Positions 26,575 to 35,670 are shown, numbered from the stretch's first letter. The stretch: DNA of 64,000 nucleotides from Cupriavidus sp. MP-37 (GCF_020618415.1 NZ_CP085345.1:620001-684000); one strand, 5' to 3'. Notes: a model not told the origin generated them from the letters alone. Numbers and translations are program-made.

Positions 26575-26862
26575 ATGTCATTAATCTCCCAATGCCGACA
26601 ATTGCGGGAAGCCCGGGGCAAGAGCCTGGGCGACCTCGGCCGGATTCTCGGCATGGCGGCGCAAAACCTGTCGGCCATCCTGCTCGGCAAGAAGGACAGC
26701 CGCGCTTCCACGCTGGAAGCGCTGGCAGCCGCGCTGGACGCGCAGTGGGTGCTGGTTCCCAACGAGCGGCTTGCCGAAGTCCGTCAGGTACTGGAAGGCA
26801 AGGGCAGCGGCCCCGACCGCAGCGCCCGCGCCGCGCTCGATATCTTCCTGGATCAGGAATGA
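26575..26862 (+). CDS. hipB: HipB-like antitoxin, XRE-family regulator
   Basis: This 95-residue DNA-binding protein carries an XRE helix-turn-helix (LREARGKSLGDLGRILGMAAQNLSAILLGKK, about residues 10-40). A short acidic C terminus follows. In HipBA modules HipB neutralises HipA and represses the operon. Its stop overlaps the hipA start (ATGA), and a long inverted repeat lies upstream. The ribosome site is weak. Low spacing and overlap with the kinase gene make the assignment secure despite the generic domain. Confidence 0.85.
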   Translation: MSLISQCRQLREARGKSLGDLGRILGMAAQNLSAILLGKKDSRASTLEALAAALDAQWVLVPNERLAEVRQVLEGKGSGPDRSARAALDIFLDQE

Positions 26863-28178
26863 GCTACGCCCTGCATCCCCGTTTCCTGGAGGTTCGGCTA
26901 TATGACCGGTTGTGCGGCTACCTGTGCGAGGCCGGCGGCAATGTCCGCTTCGTTCCCGCCGATGAATTCCGCGGCGACACCGACCGCCCTACGCTGAGCC
27001 TGTCGATCACCGTGCCGACCGAAGCCGGCCGCCGGGCCACCGCCGAGGTGCTGGACAACCCCTTCCATCCCGCGGTCTACAGCACCGGCCATGAACTGCC
27101 GCCCTACTTTGCCGGGCTGCTGCCCGAAGGCGAACTGCGCAAGCGGCTGGAGGCCACGCGCAGCCATCCCGAAGACAAGGACGACTTCGGCATCCTGGCC
27201 TCGGCCGGCAATGACCTGCCAGGAGCCGTCGTGGTCCGGCCGGCGGACATCGGCGCCCTGCCCGCCTACGCCCGCGCCTACGGCGTGACCGGCGGCGCCG
27301 ACAACCTGGAGATCGCCGTGGTCGAAGGCGCCACGCAAGGGGCGGCGTCGGTCTCCGGCGTGCAGAACAAGCTGGCGCTGTCGACGGTGCAGGACGGCAA
27401 GCGCTACACGCTGCCGAGCCACGGCAGGCTGTCCGACATCATCGCCAAGCTGCCGGCCCGGAACGACGACGCGCAGGTGTTCAACGAATCGGTCTCGATG
27501 CAGCTGGCCGCCGCCGCCGGCGTGCATGTCGCGGCCACGCGGGTCTTGCCGGTGTCGACCATCGCGGTGGAGGGGCTGGCCGAGGCCCTGGGCGAGCATC
27601 TGCACTACCTTGCGGTCGACCGCTTCGACCGCACCCCGGGCGGGCGCGTGCATGCCGAGGACGGCTGCCAGATGCTGGGCCGGATGCCGGCCAGGAAGTA
27701 CGCCAGCATCGACGGCTACGTGCAGCTGGTTGCCACGCTGTACCGCCTGAGCCCGAGCGGGGTCGAGCATGTGCGGCAGTTCTTCCTGCGCCAGGCGGTC
27801 AATACGCTGATCGGCAACAGCGACGCGCACCTGAAGAACTTCTCGGTGATCTACCCCAATGGCGTGCTGCCGGTGCTGTCGCCCGCGTATGACATCGTCT
27901 GCGTCGCCGCGCTGCCCGGCTTTGCCTCGTACGGCCAGAACGTCGCCATCGACAGGCTGCAGCGCGAGGAAACCCTGGCCACGTACGAGTCGATCGCCGA
28001 GCAAGCCGGCGTGCCGCGCCGCATCGCCACCGCCGCGGTCAGGGAAGCGGTGGCGCTGGCGCATGCCCGCTGGCCGCGCCTGCTGGACGAACTCGACGCA
28101 CCGCGAGCCATCCGCGAGGTCGTCACCGGGCGGCTGGCGACGCTGCCGCTGGCGCGCGCGGCGCGCCCGGGCCGGTGA
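26859..28178 (+). CDS. hipA: HipA-like serine/threonine kinase toxin
   Basis: This 439-residue HipA-family kinase is expected to phosphorylate a translation-related target such as glutamyl-tRNA synthetase and cause dormancy. The N-terminal domain includes PPYFAGLLPEGELRKRL. The kinase has the loop SGVQNKLAL (166-174) that can be autophosphorylated, the catalytic IGNSDAHLKNFS (Asp322, Asn327) and the metal-binding Asp345 in SPAYDIVC. All key residues are present, so it looks active. It is translationally coupled to hipB. Confidence 0.93.
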   Translation: MSYALHPRFLEVRLYDRLCGYLCEAGGNVRFVPADEFRGDTDRPTLSLSITVPTEAGRRATAEVLDNPFHPAVYSTGHELPPYFAGLLPEGELRKRLEATRSHPEDKDDFGILASAGNDLPGAVVVRPADIGALPAYARAYGVTGGADNLEIAVVEGATQGAASVSGVQNKLALSTVQDGKRYTLPSHGRLSDIIAKLPARNDDAQVFNESVSMQLAAAAGVHVAATRVLPVSTIAVEGLAEALGEHLHYLAVDRFDRTPGGRVHAEDGCQMLGRMPARKYASIDGYVQLVATLYRLSPSGVEHVRQFFLRQAVNTLIGNSDAHLKNFSVIYPNGVLPVLSPAYDIVCVAALPGFASYGQNVAIDRLQREETLATYESIAEQAGVPRRIATAAVREAVALAHARWPRLLDELDAPRAIREVVTGRLATLPLARAARPGR

Positions 28179-28253
28179 GTGCCCGCGCCGCGAAGCGGCA
28201 CCTGAAGCATCGCCATCGCGGATAATGCGCCATCCCCCCATCCACCTCGCCCC

Positions 28254-29162
28254 ATGCCCGCCAGCAGCCCCAGCACCCGACGCCTCGACTGGACCACCCT
28301 GTTCCTGCTGACCTTTCCCCCGCTGAGCTGGGCCGGCAACGCCATCGTCGGCCGGCTTGCCGCCGGCACCATACCGCCGGTCACGCTGAACTGGGCGCGC
28401 TGGGTGCTGGCCGGCATGCTGCTGGCGCCGTTTGCCTGGCGCGGCGTGGTCGAGCACCGCGCGCTGCTGCGCCGGCACGCGGGCGTGATCACCGCCATGG
28501 GCATCCTGTCGATCGCCAGCTATAACGCGCTGCAGTACCTGGCGCTGACCAGCTCGACGCCGATCAACGTGACGCTGATCGGCGCGTCCACGCCGCTGTT
28601 TCTGATCGTGATCGGCGCGCTGTGCTTCGGCGAACGGGTCCGGCCCTGGCATGTCGCCGGCGCGCTGCTGTGCATGGTCGGCGTGACCTTCGTGCTGGTG
28701 CGCGGCGAACTGGCGCGGCTGGCGCAACTGGACCTGGTGCCGGGCGACCTGTACATGCTGGCGGCCACCATCGCCTGGAGCGCCTACACCTGGCTGCTGC
28801 GCAAGCAGCGTCCCGCGCTGCCCCTGCCGGTGCTGCTGTTCGCACAGATCGTCACCGGCGTGCTGGCCAGCGCGCCGGTGACGGCATGGGAACTGCTGAC
28901 GCTGGCGCAGCCGCTGCAATGGAACGGCAAGGTCGCGGGCATCCTGCTCTATGTCGCGACCATCCCGTCGCTGCTGGCCTACTTTGCCTGGGACCGCGCC
29001 ATCGCGCGCGCCGGCGCGCAGTTGCCGGTGTTCTTCATCACGCTGACGCCGGTCTTCGCCGCGCTGCTGTCGACGGTGCTGCTGGGCGACTGGCCGCGCT
29101 GGTACCACGGCGTCGGGCTGGCCGCGATCGCCGCCGGGATCTGGCTGGCGCAGCGGCGCTGA
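28254..29162 (+). CDS. EamA/DMT-family transporter
   Basis: This is an inner-membrane protein of 302 aa with about ten hydrophobic segments arranged as two EamA repeats. The first carries PPLSWAGNAIVGRL and TSSTPINVTLIGASTPLF; the second carries AATIAWSAYTWLLRK and VFFITLTPVFAALLS. DMT exporters remove amino acids or other metabolites; the substrate is not evident. It stands alone, convergent with the second aldehyde oxidoreductase operon. Confidence 0.88.
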   Translation: MPASSPSTRRLDWTTLFLLTFPPLSWAGNAIVGRLAAGTIPPVTLNWARWVLAGMLLAPFAWRGVVEHRALLRRHAGVITAMGILSIASYNALQYLALTSSTPINVTLIGASTPLFLIVIGALCFGERVRPWHVAGALLCMVGVTFVLVRGELARLAQLDLVPGDLYMLAATIAWSAYTWLLRKQRPALPLPVLLFAQIVTGVLASAPVTAWELLTLAQPLQWNGKVAGILLYVATIPSLLAYFAWDRAIARAGAQLPVFFITLTPVFAALLSTVLLGDWPRWYHGVGLAAIAAGIWLAQRR

Positions 29163-29177
29163 CGGCGGCCGGCCGGA

Positions 29178-31457
29178 TCAGCGCGCCATGACCTTGTCCG
29201 GCGTCATCGGCGTGCTGCGCAGCCGCCTGCCGGTGGCGTGGTAGATGGCATTGCTGATCGCGGCGGCAACGCCCACCAGCCCGATTTCGCCCACGCCCTT
29301 GGCGCCCAGGCTGCTGACCACGCGGTCGTCCTCGTCGACAAAGATCACGTCGAGGTCCTGGATGTCGGCGTGCGAGGCGATGTGGTACTCGGCAATATTG
29401 CGGTTCATGAAGCGGCCGAGCGCATGGTCGCTGTGCGTTTCCTCGTGCAGCGCCTGGCCGATGCCCCACACCATGCCGCCCAGGATCTGGCTGCGCGCGG
29501 TCTTCGGGTTGATGATGCGGCCCGCCGCCACCGCGCTGACCACGCGCGTGACGCGCACGGTGCCCAGCGCCTCGTCGACGCGGACCTCGCAGAACACCGC
29601 CGAGTGCGCGGCGCGCGTGTACTGCTTCTGCTTGAACAGATTGGGCAACTGCAGGAACGATGCCTCGATCTGCTCACGCCGCGCCGCCTCCAGGATGCCG
29701 GCCAGCGGCAATGACATGTCCGGGCGCGCGCGCAGGCTCACGGTGCCGTTGTTGAACACCAGCTCCTCGTAGCGGGCGCGCTCGAAGCCGGAACCCTGCA
29801 TGCGCCGCGCCATGTGCCACAGCATCCGGCGCAGCTTGTCGCATACGCCGTCGACCGCCGTGCCGACCGTGGCCACGTGCGCCGAGCCCCCTTCCACCGG
29901 CGCCACCGGCAGGTCCGAATCGCCCAGCACGAAGCTCACCTGCTCCAGCGGCAGGCCCAGCGACGCGGCGGCAATCTGGCTCATCACCGTCAGCGTGCCG
30001 GTGCCGATGTCGGTGGCGGCGCACGCTACCTCGAGCCTGCCGTCGGCGCGGAATACCGCGCGGGCGCGGCTGAACATCTGCAGCGCATCCCAGGTGCCGC
30101 TGGCCATGCCCCAGCCGATCAGCTCGTGGCCAGCGCGCATCGAACGCGGCTGCGGCGGCCGGCTGGCCCAGCCGAACCGTTGCGCGCCCTGCTCGTAGCA
30201 TTCCCGCAGTGCCTTGCTCGAGAACGGCAGGCCGCTGGCCCCATCGCGCTCGGCGTAGTTCCGGAGCCGCAGCGCCAGCGGATCCATTCCCACCGCATAG
30301 GACAACTCATCCATCGCGACCTCGATCCCATGCACGCCGTGCGCGGCGCCCGGCGCGCGCATGTCGGCCGGCGTGGGCTGGTCGAGGTCGACCAGCTTGT
30401 AGTCCTGCCGGCTGTTCTCCGACGCATAGAGCTGCGTGGACCAGTTGACCACCACCTCGACGTAGTGCTCCATGCGCGAGGTCTCGGCCACGGCTTCGTG
30501 GATCAGGCTTACCAGCCTGCCATCGGCCTCGGCGCCCAGCCGCACGCGCTGCCAGGTTTCGGGCCGGTGGCAGAACGTAAACATCTGCGGGCGCGTCAGC
30601 ACCACGCGCACCGAGCGCTCCAGCGCCAGCGACGCCATCACCGCCAGGATCAGCTGGTACTGCGGCCGCAGCCCCGAGCCGAACGCGCCGCCCACATATT
30701 CATTGCGCACCGTGACCTTGCGTTTGGGCAGCCCGAACACGCGCGACACCATCCAGCGCGAATTCTGCGAGCCCTGGGTCTTGTCGTAGATGGTCAGGTG
30801 GCCGTCGCCGCCGCGGACCACCGTGGTGGCGTGCATCTCCATCGGGTTGTGGTGTTCCACGCCGCTGTAGAACTCGGCGTCGACCTTGCAAGGCGCGCGC
30901 GCGAAGGCGGCGTCGGCATCGCCGCGCGGCCTGGGCGGGCCGGAATAGCCTGCCTTGAAGCGCATCGGCTTGCCGGCGCGGCCCAGGTGGTCCAGCAGGC
31001 TGGTCTGGTGCGGCCATGCCTGGTACCGCACGCGCACCAGCGTGGCGGCATGCCGCGCCGCCTCGAAGGTCTCGGCCACCACCAGCGCGACCGGCTGGCC
31101 GCTATACCAGATGCGTGCATCGTGCAGCGGCTTGAACGGCGAACCGGCGGGGGCGACCATGTCCTTGTAGAACAGGTCGAGCGAACGCACGCGCGGGCGG
31201 CGTTCATGGGTCAGCACGTCCAGCACGCCCGGCACCGCCAGCGCGGCGCTGCAATCGATCGACACGATGCGCCCGCGCGCAATGGTGCTGTTCACCACCA
31301 CTCCGTGCGCGAGGTCGAAGGCCGGATGCTCGGCGGCATAGCGCGCCGTGCCGGTGACCTTGGCGACGCCGTCGAGACGCGAGACCGGCGTGCCGATGCC
31401 GACCGGCCCCGTGCCGGGCCGCGCGCGCGGCGTACATTGCGGGATCGGATCGGTCAT
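29178..31457 (-). CDS. paoC: PaoC-type aldehyde oxidoreductase, molybdopterin-binding subunit (copy 2)
   Basis: This is the catalytic subunit (759 aa) of a second molybdenum hydroxylase. It has SRLDGVAKVTGTARYAAEH at the start, GGAFGSGLRPQYQL as the molybdopterin loop, ATDIGTGTLTVMSQIA, and the catalytic Glu724 in GAKGVGEIGLVG. It is clearly diverged from copy 1, for example GGAFGSG against GGGFGCK, so the two enzymes probably have different substrates. The ATG at 31457 overlaps the FAD subunit stop; a longer upstream frame is rejected. No chaperone gene is adjacent. Confidence 0.92.
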   Translation of the reverse strand: MTDPIPQCTPRARPGTGPVGIGTPVSRLDGVAKVTGTARYAAEHPAFDLAHGVVVNSTIARGRIVSIDCSAALAVPGVLDVLTHERRPRVRSLDLFYKDMVAPAGSPFKPLHDARIWYSGQPVALVVAETFEAARHAATLVRVRYQAWPHQTSLLDHLGRAGKPMRFKAGYSGPPRPRGDADAAFARAPCKVDAEFYSGVEHHNPMEMHATTVVRGGDGHLTIYDKTQGSQNSRWMVSRVFGLPKRKVTVRNEYVGGAFGSGLRPQYQLILAVMASLALERSVRVVLTRPQMFTFCHRPETWQRVRLGAEADGRLVSLIHEAVAETSRMEHYVEVVVNWSTQLYASENSRQDYKLVDLDQPTPADMRAPGAAHGVHGIEVAMDELSYAVGMDPLALRLRNYAERDGASGLPFSSKALRECYEQGAQRFGWASRPPQPRSMRAGHELIGWGMASGTWDALQMFSRARAVFRADGRLEVACAATDIGTGTLTVMSQIAAASLGLPLEQVSFVLGDSDLPVAPVEGGSAHVATVGTAVDGVCDKLRRMLWHMARRMQGSGFERARYEELVFNNGTVSLRARPDMSLPLAGILEAARREQIEASFLQLPNLFKQKQYTRAAHSAVFCEVRVDEALGTVRVTRVVSAVAAGRIINPKTARSQILGGMVWGIGQALHEETHSDHALGRFMNRNIAEYHIASHADIQDLDVIFVDEDDRVVSSLGAKGVGEIGLVGVAAAISNAIYHATGRRLRSTPMTPDKVMAR

Positions 31458-32554
31458 GGCAGCTCCTCCTCGCTGAAGGCAACTTCGCCGGTATTGCTGA
31501 GCACGCCGGCGACCGCCATTTCCAGCGCGCGCACGATGGCGCGCTCGGCCAGCGCGATCTTGAAGCTGTTGCCAGGCAGGCTTTCGGGCACGGCCGGGCC
31601 GCCCCAGGCGCGCGCATCGCGCAGCAGAAAGCGGGCCGCCGAGGCAAAGTGCTCGGCCGTGGCGGTCCGGCCCTGCAGCTGCGCCTCGGCCTCGGGATCG
31701 CGCCACGGCTTGTGGGCCACGCCGCCCAGCGCAAGCCGCGCGGCGCGCACGGTGCCGTCGTCGGCCAGGTCCAGCGCGGCCGCCACCGACACCAGCGCGA
31801 ACGCAAACGAGGCGCGCTCGCGCAGCTTCAGGTAACAGGCATGGCGCGCGAATTCGCCGGCCGGCGGCAGCACGATGTGGGTGACCAGTTCGTCCGGGCG
31901 CAGCGTGGTGTCGATGTGTGGCCGATCTTCCGGCAGGCGATGGAACTCATGAAACGGAATCTCGCGGCGTCCGCTGGCCGACGCCACGTGCACCACCGCC
32001 CCCAGCGCCGCCAGTGCCACGCACATGTCGGACGGATGGGTCGCGATGCAATGTTCGCTCGCGCCGAGGATGGCATGCTGGCGCGCCAGCCCGGTCGCGG
32101 CAGGGCAGCCGCTGCCGGGCTCGCGCTTGTTGCAGGGCACGCCCGGATCGTAGAAGTAATAGCAGCGCGTGCGTTGCAGCAGGTTGCCGCCGTTGGTCGC
32201 CATATTGCGGATCTGCGCCGAGGCCCCGGCCAGGATCGCCGCGCGCAGCAGCGGATACTGGCCGCGCACCAGCGGATGCTGCGCGGTATCGGCGTTGCTG
32301 GCCAGCGCACCGAGCCTGAGCCCGCCTTCGGCCGTCGCCTCGATCATCCGCAGCGGCAGCTGCCTGACGTCGACCAGCGCGGCCGGATGCATCATGCCGC
32401 CCTTTACCAGGTCGATCAGGTTGGTGCCGGCGGCCAGGAAGTGCGGCGCACGGTCCTCGCCAAGGCTATGCACGCCCGCGGCCTGCTGCGCCGCGGCGAT
32501 CGACTGCAGCGCGGCTTCCACCGTGGTCGCGCGCTCATAGCGGAACGGATTCAT
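31454..32554 (-). CDS. paoB: PaoB-type aldehyde oxidoreductase, FAD-binding subunit (copy 2)
   Basis: This 366-residue FAD subunit has the FAD loop LAAGTNLIDLVKGG (about 40-53) and [15 protein letters not shown]. The four-cysteine insertion is at Cys131, 141, 150 and 169, as in copy 1. It is about 34 residues longer than copy 1, mainly from an N-terminal insertion after residue 20 and a longer C-terminal helix. Both ends overlap its neighbours by ATGA, a fully coupled three-gene operon. Confidence 0.9.
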   Translation of the reverse strand: MNPFRYERATTVEAALQSIAAAQQAAGVHSLGEDRAPHFLAAGTNLIDLVKGGMMHPAALVDVRQLPLRMIEATAEGGLRLGALASNADTAQHPLVRGQYPLLRAAILAGASAQIRNMATNGGNLLQRTRCYYFYDPGVPCNKREPGSGCPAATGLARQHAILGASEHCIATHPSDMCVALAALGAVVHVASASGRREIPFHEFHRLPEDRPHIDTTLRPDELVTHIVLPPAGEFARHACYLKLRERASFAFALVSVAAALDLADDGTVRAARLALGGVAHKPWRDPEAEAQLQGRTATAEHFASAARFLLRDARAWGGPAVPESLPGNSFKIALAERAIVRALEMAVAGVLSNTGEVAFSEEELP

Positions 32555-33093
32555 GACGGCTCCTGGTCGCGGTCGGTCAGCCCGGCGACTTCGGCAATCG
32601 CTTCGACGATCTGCGCATACGCCCCGCAACGGCACAGGTTGCCGCTCATGCGTTCGCGGATCTCCTGCCGGCTCGCCGGGGGATGCTCGTTCAGCAGGCC
32701 CAATGCCGAGCACAGCTGCCCCGGCGTGCAATAGCCGCACTGGAACGCGTCGTGGTCGATAAAGGCCTGCTGCAGCGGATGCAGCGCGCCGCTGTCGCGG
32801 TCGGCCAGCCCTTCCACGGTGGTGATGTCGGCGCCGTCATAGGACACCGCCAGGCACAGGCAGGACTTCATGCGCTTGCCACCGATCAGCACCGTGCACG
32901 CGCCGCATTGGCCGTGGTCGCAGCCCTTCTTGGTGCCGGTGAGCTGCAGCTGCTCGCGCAGCAGGTCCAGCAGGATCACCCAGGGAGCCAGCACCAGCGC
33001 GTGGGTGATGCCGTTGATGTGCAGCGTGGTGGGGATCTGTTGCAGTGCGCCGGCATGGGGTGCCGGGGGAGCAAGCGCGTCTTCCAGGGCCAT
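32551..33093 (-). CDS. paoA: PaoA-type aldehyde oxidoreductase, 2Fe-2S subunit (copy 2)
   Basis: This 180-residue electron-transfer subunit has cluster ligands Cys58, 63, 66, 78 and Cys119, 122, 154, 156. The ATG at 33093 has GGAGG about seven bases upstream and is chosen over one seven codons earlier. There is no Tat signal. It is the first gene of the operon; an AraC regulator is encoded upstream on the same strand and is the likely controller. Confidence 0.9.
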   Translation of the reverse strand: MALEDALAPPAPHAGALQQIPTTLHINGITHALVLAPWVILLDLLREQLQLTGTKKGCDHGQCGACTVLIGGKRMKSCLCLAVSYDGADITTVEGLADRDSGALHPLQQAFIDHDAFQCGYCTPGQLCSALGLLNEHPPASRQEIRERMSGNLCRCGAYAQIVEAIAEVAGLTDRDQEPS

Positions 33094-33268
33094 GGGGCGC
33101 CTCCGCTGGGTCACGTTCCGGGGAATTGAACGGAGGCAGCAAGCGTCATGCCATCGGTGTCACCGGCTTCGCCCCGTCGCATGCGAGCAGCGGCGCGTGC
33201 CGCCGTGCCGGCCGGCTTTGCACATATTGCCGCCGGCGCCTTGCACGAATTACCGCAGTGCCGTGGGC

Positions 33269-34294
33269 TTACCGTGTGGCCTGACCCTGGCTGGCGCGCC
33301 GGAACTGCGTCGGCGCGTGTCCGGTCCAGCGCTGGAAGGCCCGGCGGAATGCTTCCTCGCTGGCAAAGCCGAGTTGCTCGGCAATCCTTCCCACGCTCCA
33401 GCGGGTGGTGCGCAAGCATTGTTCGGCGTACTCCTGCAGGCTGTGTTCGCGCAATTGCCGGTAGCTGCTGCCGTCCGCCGCGAGCCGGCGGCGCAGCGTC
33501 GGTTCGCTGACATCGAAGCGGACTGCCAGTTCGGCCAGCGTCGGCAGCCTGGCGCCATGCACCAGCGCCGCGTGCAGCGTGCCGCGCACTTGCTGGCTCA
33601 GCGAGACCACCTCGAGCGGCGCCCCGACCAGCCGGTACGGCAGATCCTTCAGGAAAGCCTCGAGCTCCGCCGCCTGACGCACCACCGGCCAGTCGAGCAT
33701 CGCCCGGTCGAACTCGAAGCCGTAGGCCGGGTTGCCGGACGTCACCGGGGCATGGAACAGGCCGAGGAAAGGCAAGGCATCCTCGCGCCGCGGATGCGCG
33801 AGGCTGACACGGCTCGGGCGTATCGGCTGGCCCACCAGCCAGCCGAACAGCAGCAGGTAGAAAAAAAGCCCGGTCAGGTCCACCAGGCACGCCGCCGAGG
33901 ATTGCACACGCCGCCGCGAATCCATGTGAAACACCGCTTGGCCCGCGCGCTCCTCAAGACTAAGCGCGCCGGCGCGCGGATACAGCATCGCGCAAAAATC
34001 GGCCGCGCAGCGGATCGCATCCCGCAGCGTCGGGCAACTCAACACGCACCGGCACAGCAGATCCACTTCCTGCTTGCACATGGGCGGGTGGCCGTCGCCT
34101 TTGGCGACCAGCGCCTCGAGCCGCTCGATCGCGGCGCGATAGAGCGCGGTGAACTGTGCGGGCCGCGACGGTTCGGCACCGGCGTCCGGCAGCGCGACGC
34201 CCTGCCGCTTCAGCTCGTCCAGCAGGCGCTGCACCATGCCGTGCGGAACAGGGACGGGACTCCCCGGGAGGTGGGCGTTCATGTGGGCGTTCAT
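33269..34294 (-). CDS. AraC-family transcriptional regulator (arabinose-binding-like sensor domain)
   Basis: This 341-residue regulator has an N-terminal sensor domain of the type found in OruR/ArgR-like AraC proteins (DLTGLFFYLLLFGWLVGQPIRP, about 145-165). A C-terminal double helix-turn-helix follows (TLAELAVRFDVSEPTLRRRL and VGRIAEQLGFASEEAFRRAFQRWTG). The start at 34294 has AGGA eight bases upstream; a 12-base tandem duplication gives a second in-frame ATG at 34282. It lies 175 bases upstream of the copy 2 aldehyde oxidoreductase operon on the same strand and probably activates it. Confidence 0.88.
   Translation of the reverse strand: MNAHMNAHLPGSPVPVPHGMVQRLLDELKRQGVALPDAGAEPSRPAQFTALYRAAIERLEALVAKGDGHPPMCKQEVDLLCRCVLSCPTLRDAIRCAADFCAMLYPRAGALSLEERAGQAVFHMDSRRRVQSSAACLVDLTGLFFYLLLFGWLVGQPIRPSRVSLAHPRREDALPFLGLFHAPVTSGNPAYGFEFDRAMLDWPVVRQAAELEAFLKDLPYRLVGAPLEVVSLSQQVRGTLHAALVHGARLPTLAELAVRFDVSEPTLRRRLAADGSSYRQLREHSLQEYAEQCLRTTRWSVGRIAEQLGFASEEAFRRAFQRWTGHAPTQFRRASQGQATR
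34271..34294. repeat. Tandem 12-base duplication of the AraC start codon
   Basis: Two perfect copies of GTGGGCGTTCAT (plus strand) duplicate the first four codons, MNAH, so the protein can start at either of two identical ATGs without changing frame. Confidence 0.85.
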
Positions 34295-34485
34295 GGGCGC
34301 TGGTCCTGATGGCTTCGGTAGCGGTGCTTGATCGTCCGGGTAGGGGTCCGTTGCCGACGGGCCTCCCATAATCATCCCGGCACTTCCCTGGCGCGCGCAG
34401 TTGCGTACCGTCCGGGCCATGGAGGTTGCCATGCGCGCAACGCCATGCCTATACGGGACAACCCATGAGATGACGCCACCCAGAC

Positions 34486-34830
34486 ATGATCCACATACTC
34501 GATGAAATCGTGCTCGCGCCGGGCAACCTGCCCGCCGTGCTTGAGCTGCTGGAAGGCCAGTACTTGCCCGGCAGCGCCGCCCGGGACCTGGCGCTGGTGC
34601 AGCGCTGGGTTTCGCCGCCCGTGGCGCTGGAGGATGCGCCCAATACGCTGTGGCTGCTGTGGCAAGTGCCGGATGCGCCTGCCTACTACGCCATGCGCGC
34701 CGGCATTGACGGCCCCGCCCTGGCCTTCTGGTCGGCAGTCGGCTCCCTGATCGAATCCCGCCGCCGCCATGTGATGGCCGCAGCGACCAGCGAGCTGCCC
34801 AAGCCGAAGGAGCCCTGCGATGCGCCTTGA
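34486..34830 (+). CDS. Small hypothetical A/B-barrel-like protein
   Basis: This 114-residue protein begins MIHILDEIVLAPGNLPAVLELLEGQYLPG and has no signal peptide or membrane segment. The pattern of short strands and helices (LALVQRWVSPP, LWLLWQVPDAPAYYAMRAG) is that of dimeric alpha-beta barrels such as NIPSNAP or Dabb proteins. Its 3' end overlaps the next gene, a probable Dabb protein, by 11 bases. Function is unknown; a shared substrate or complex with the neighbour is inferred. Confidence 0.55.
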   Translation: MIHILDEIVLAPGNLPAVLELLEGQYLPGSAARDLALVQRWVSPPVALEDAPNTLWLLWQVPDAPAYYAMRAGIDGPALAFWSAVGSLIESRRRHVMAAATSELPKPKEPCDAP

Positions 34831-35479
34831 GACTGCGCAACTGCGCTTGCACACCGGTACTTCCGCCGGGATGGACGCGCCGGAGCAAGCCCTGCTCGAT
34901 CGCGTCGAGAGGCTGCCCGGCCTGCATCGGGTGGCGCTCGGCCGCAACCTGCCGGGAAGCTGGGGCGCCGGCGATTACACGCTCGACCTGCAATGCAAGC
35001 CCGACTCGTCCGCGGCGCATGCCGATACCGCCGGCCTTGCTGCGGCGCTGGACGGCATCGCATCGGTCGATCACGTCGCCTATCGCGCGATCGCGGGCGG
35101 ACTGCGGGCGCCGCAACTGCGCCAGGGCATCTGGCGCACGCTGATGTTCCGCGTCCGCCCCGATGCGCCGCCCTGGCAGGTCCACGGCCTGGAGCAGGAT
35201 CTGCTGCGGATGCCGGCTTACATGCCCGGCATCCGCAACTGGCGGCTGGCGCGCGTGGTGTCGCCGGGCACGTGGACCCATGTGTGGCAGCAGGAGTTCG
35301 CCAGTGCGGACGATCTGCTCGGCGAATACCTGATGCACCCGTTCCATTGGGCACGGGTCGACCGCTGGTTCGACCCGGAGCATCCGCAATGGACGGTCGA
35401 GGCGATCTGCCATGCCTTCTGCCCGCTGTCGGCCAGCCTGATTGCCGACCCCAACCCTAACGAGGACACCGCGCCATGA
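34820..35479 (+). CDS. Dabb-like (stress-responsive A/B barrel) protein
   Basis: This 219-residue protein appears to hold two ferredoxin-like A/B-barrel units. One lies at about residues 35-85 (LGRNLPGSWGAGDYTLDL), the other at about 110-190 (WRTLMFRVRPDAPPWQVHGLEQDLLRMP, then FASADDLLGEYLMHPFHWARVDRWFDPEHP). The LxxYLxHPxH pattern is typical of Dabb proteins, which include enzymes acting on olivetol-like or monoterpenoid compounds as well as uncharacterised stress proteins. It overlaps both neighbours: 11 bases upstream and ATGA with the SDR fragment. Function not assignable. Confidence 0.6.
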   Translation: MRLETAQLRLHTGTSAGMDAPEQALLDRVERLPGLHRVALGRNLPGSWGAGDYTLDLQCKPDSSAAHADTAGLAAALDGIASVDHVAYRAIAGGLRAPQLRQGIWRTLMFRVRPDAPPWQVHGLEQDLLRMPAYMPGIRNWRLARVVSPGTWTHVWQQEFASADDLLGEYLMHPFHWARVDRWFDPEHPQWTVEAICHAFCPLSASLIADPNPNEDTAP

Positions 35480-35670
35480 CCGGAGCCGGGAAACTGACAG
35501 GAAAGATTGCGCTGGTGACCGGCGCCAGCCGCGGCATCGGCCGTGCCATCGCGCAGCGCTTCGCCGCCGAAGGCGCGCTGGTGGTGGCGAGCGCACGGCG
35601 CATCGGCCACGCCGGGGAAGACGGCACGCTGGCCACTGAGCCAGCCCGAACAGTCAGCGAGGTAAGCCAC
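35476..35670 (+). pseudogene. Truncated short-chain dehydrogenase (SDR), N-terminal remnant
   Basis: The first about 55 residues are a normal SDR start, with the cofactor motif TGASRGIGRAIAQRF at about residues 15-29 and VVASARRIGHAGEDGTLA. The YxxxK active site and the rest of the fold are missing. The frame then runs without a stop into the following MDR reductase. The remnant keeps the ATGA overlap with the Dabb gene, so a full SDR probably once ended this operon and was lost by a deletion joining it to the next gene. A 397-residue fusion protein is possible if translation starts here. Confidence 0.7.

Noticed and set aside
34295..35596. Long upstream extension of the AraC gene at 33269-34294
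   Set aside because: The extra sequence is antisense to the Dabb-like genes and lacks any domain; a ribosome site supports the start at 34294.
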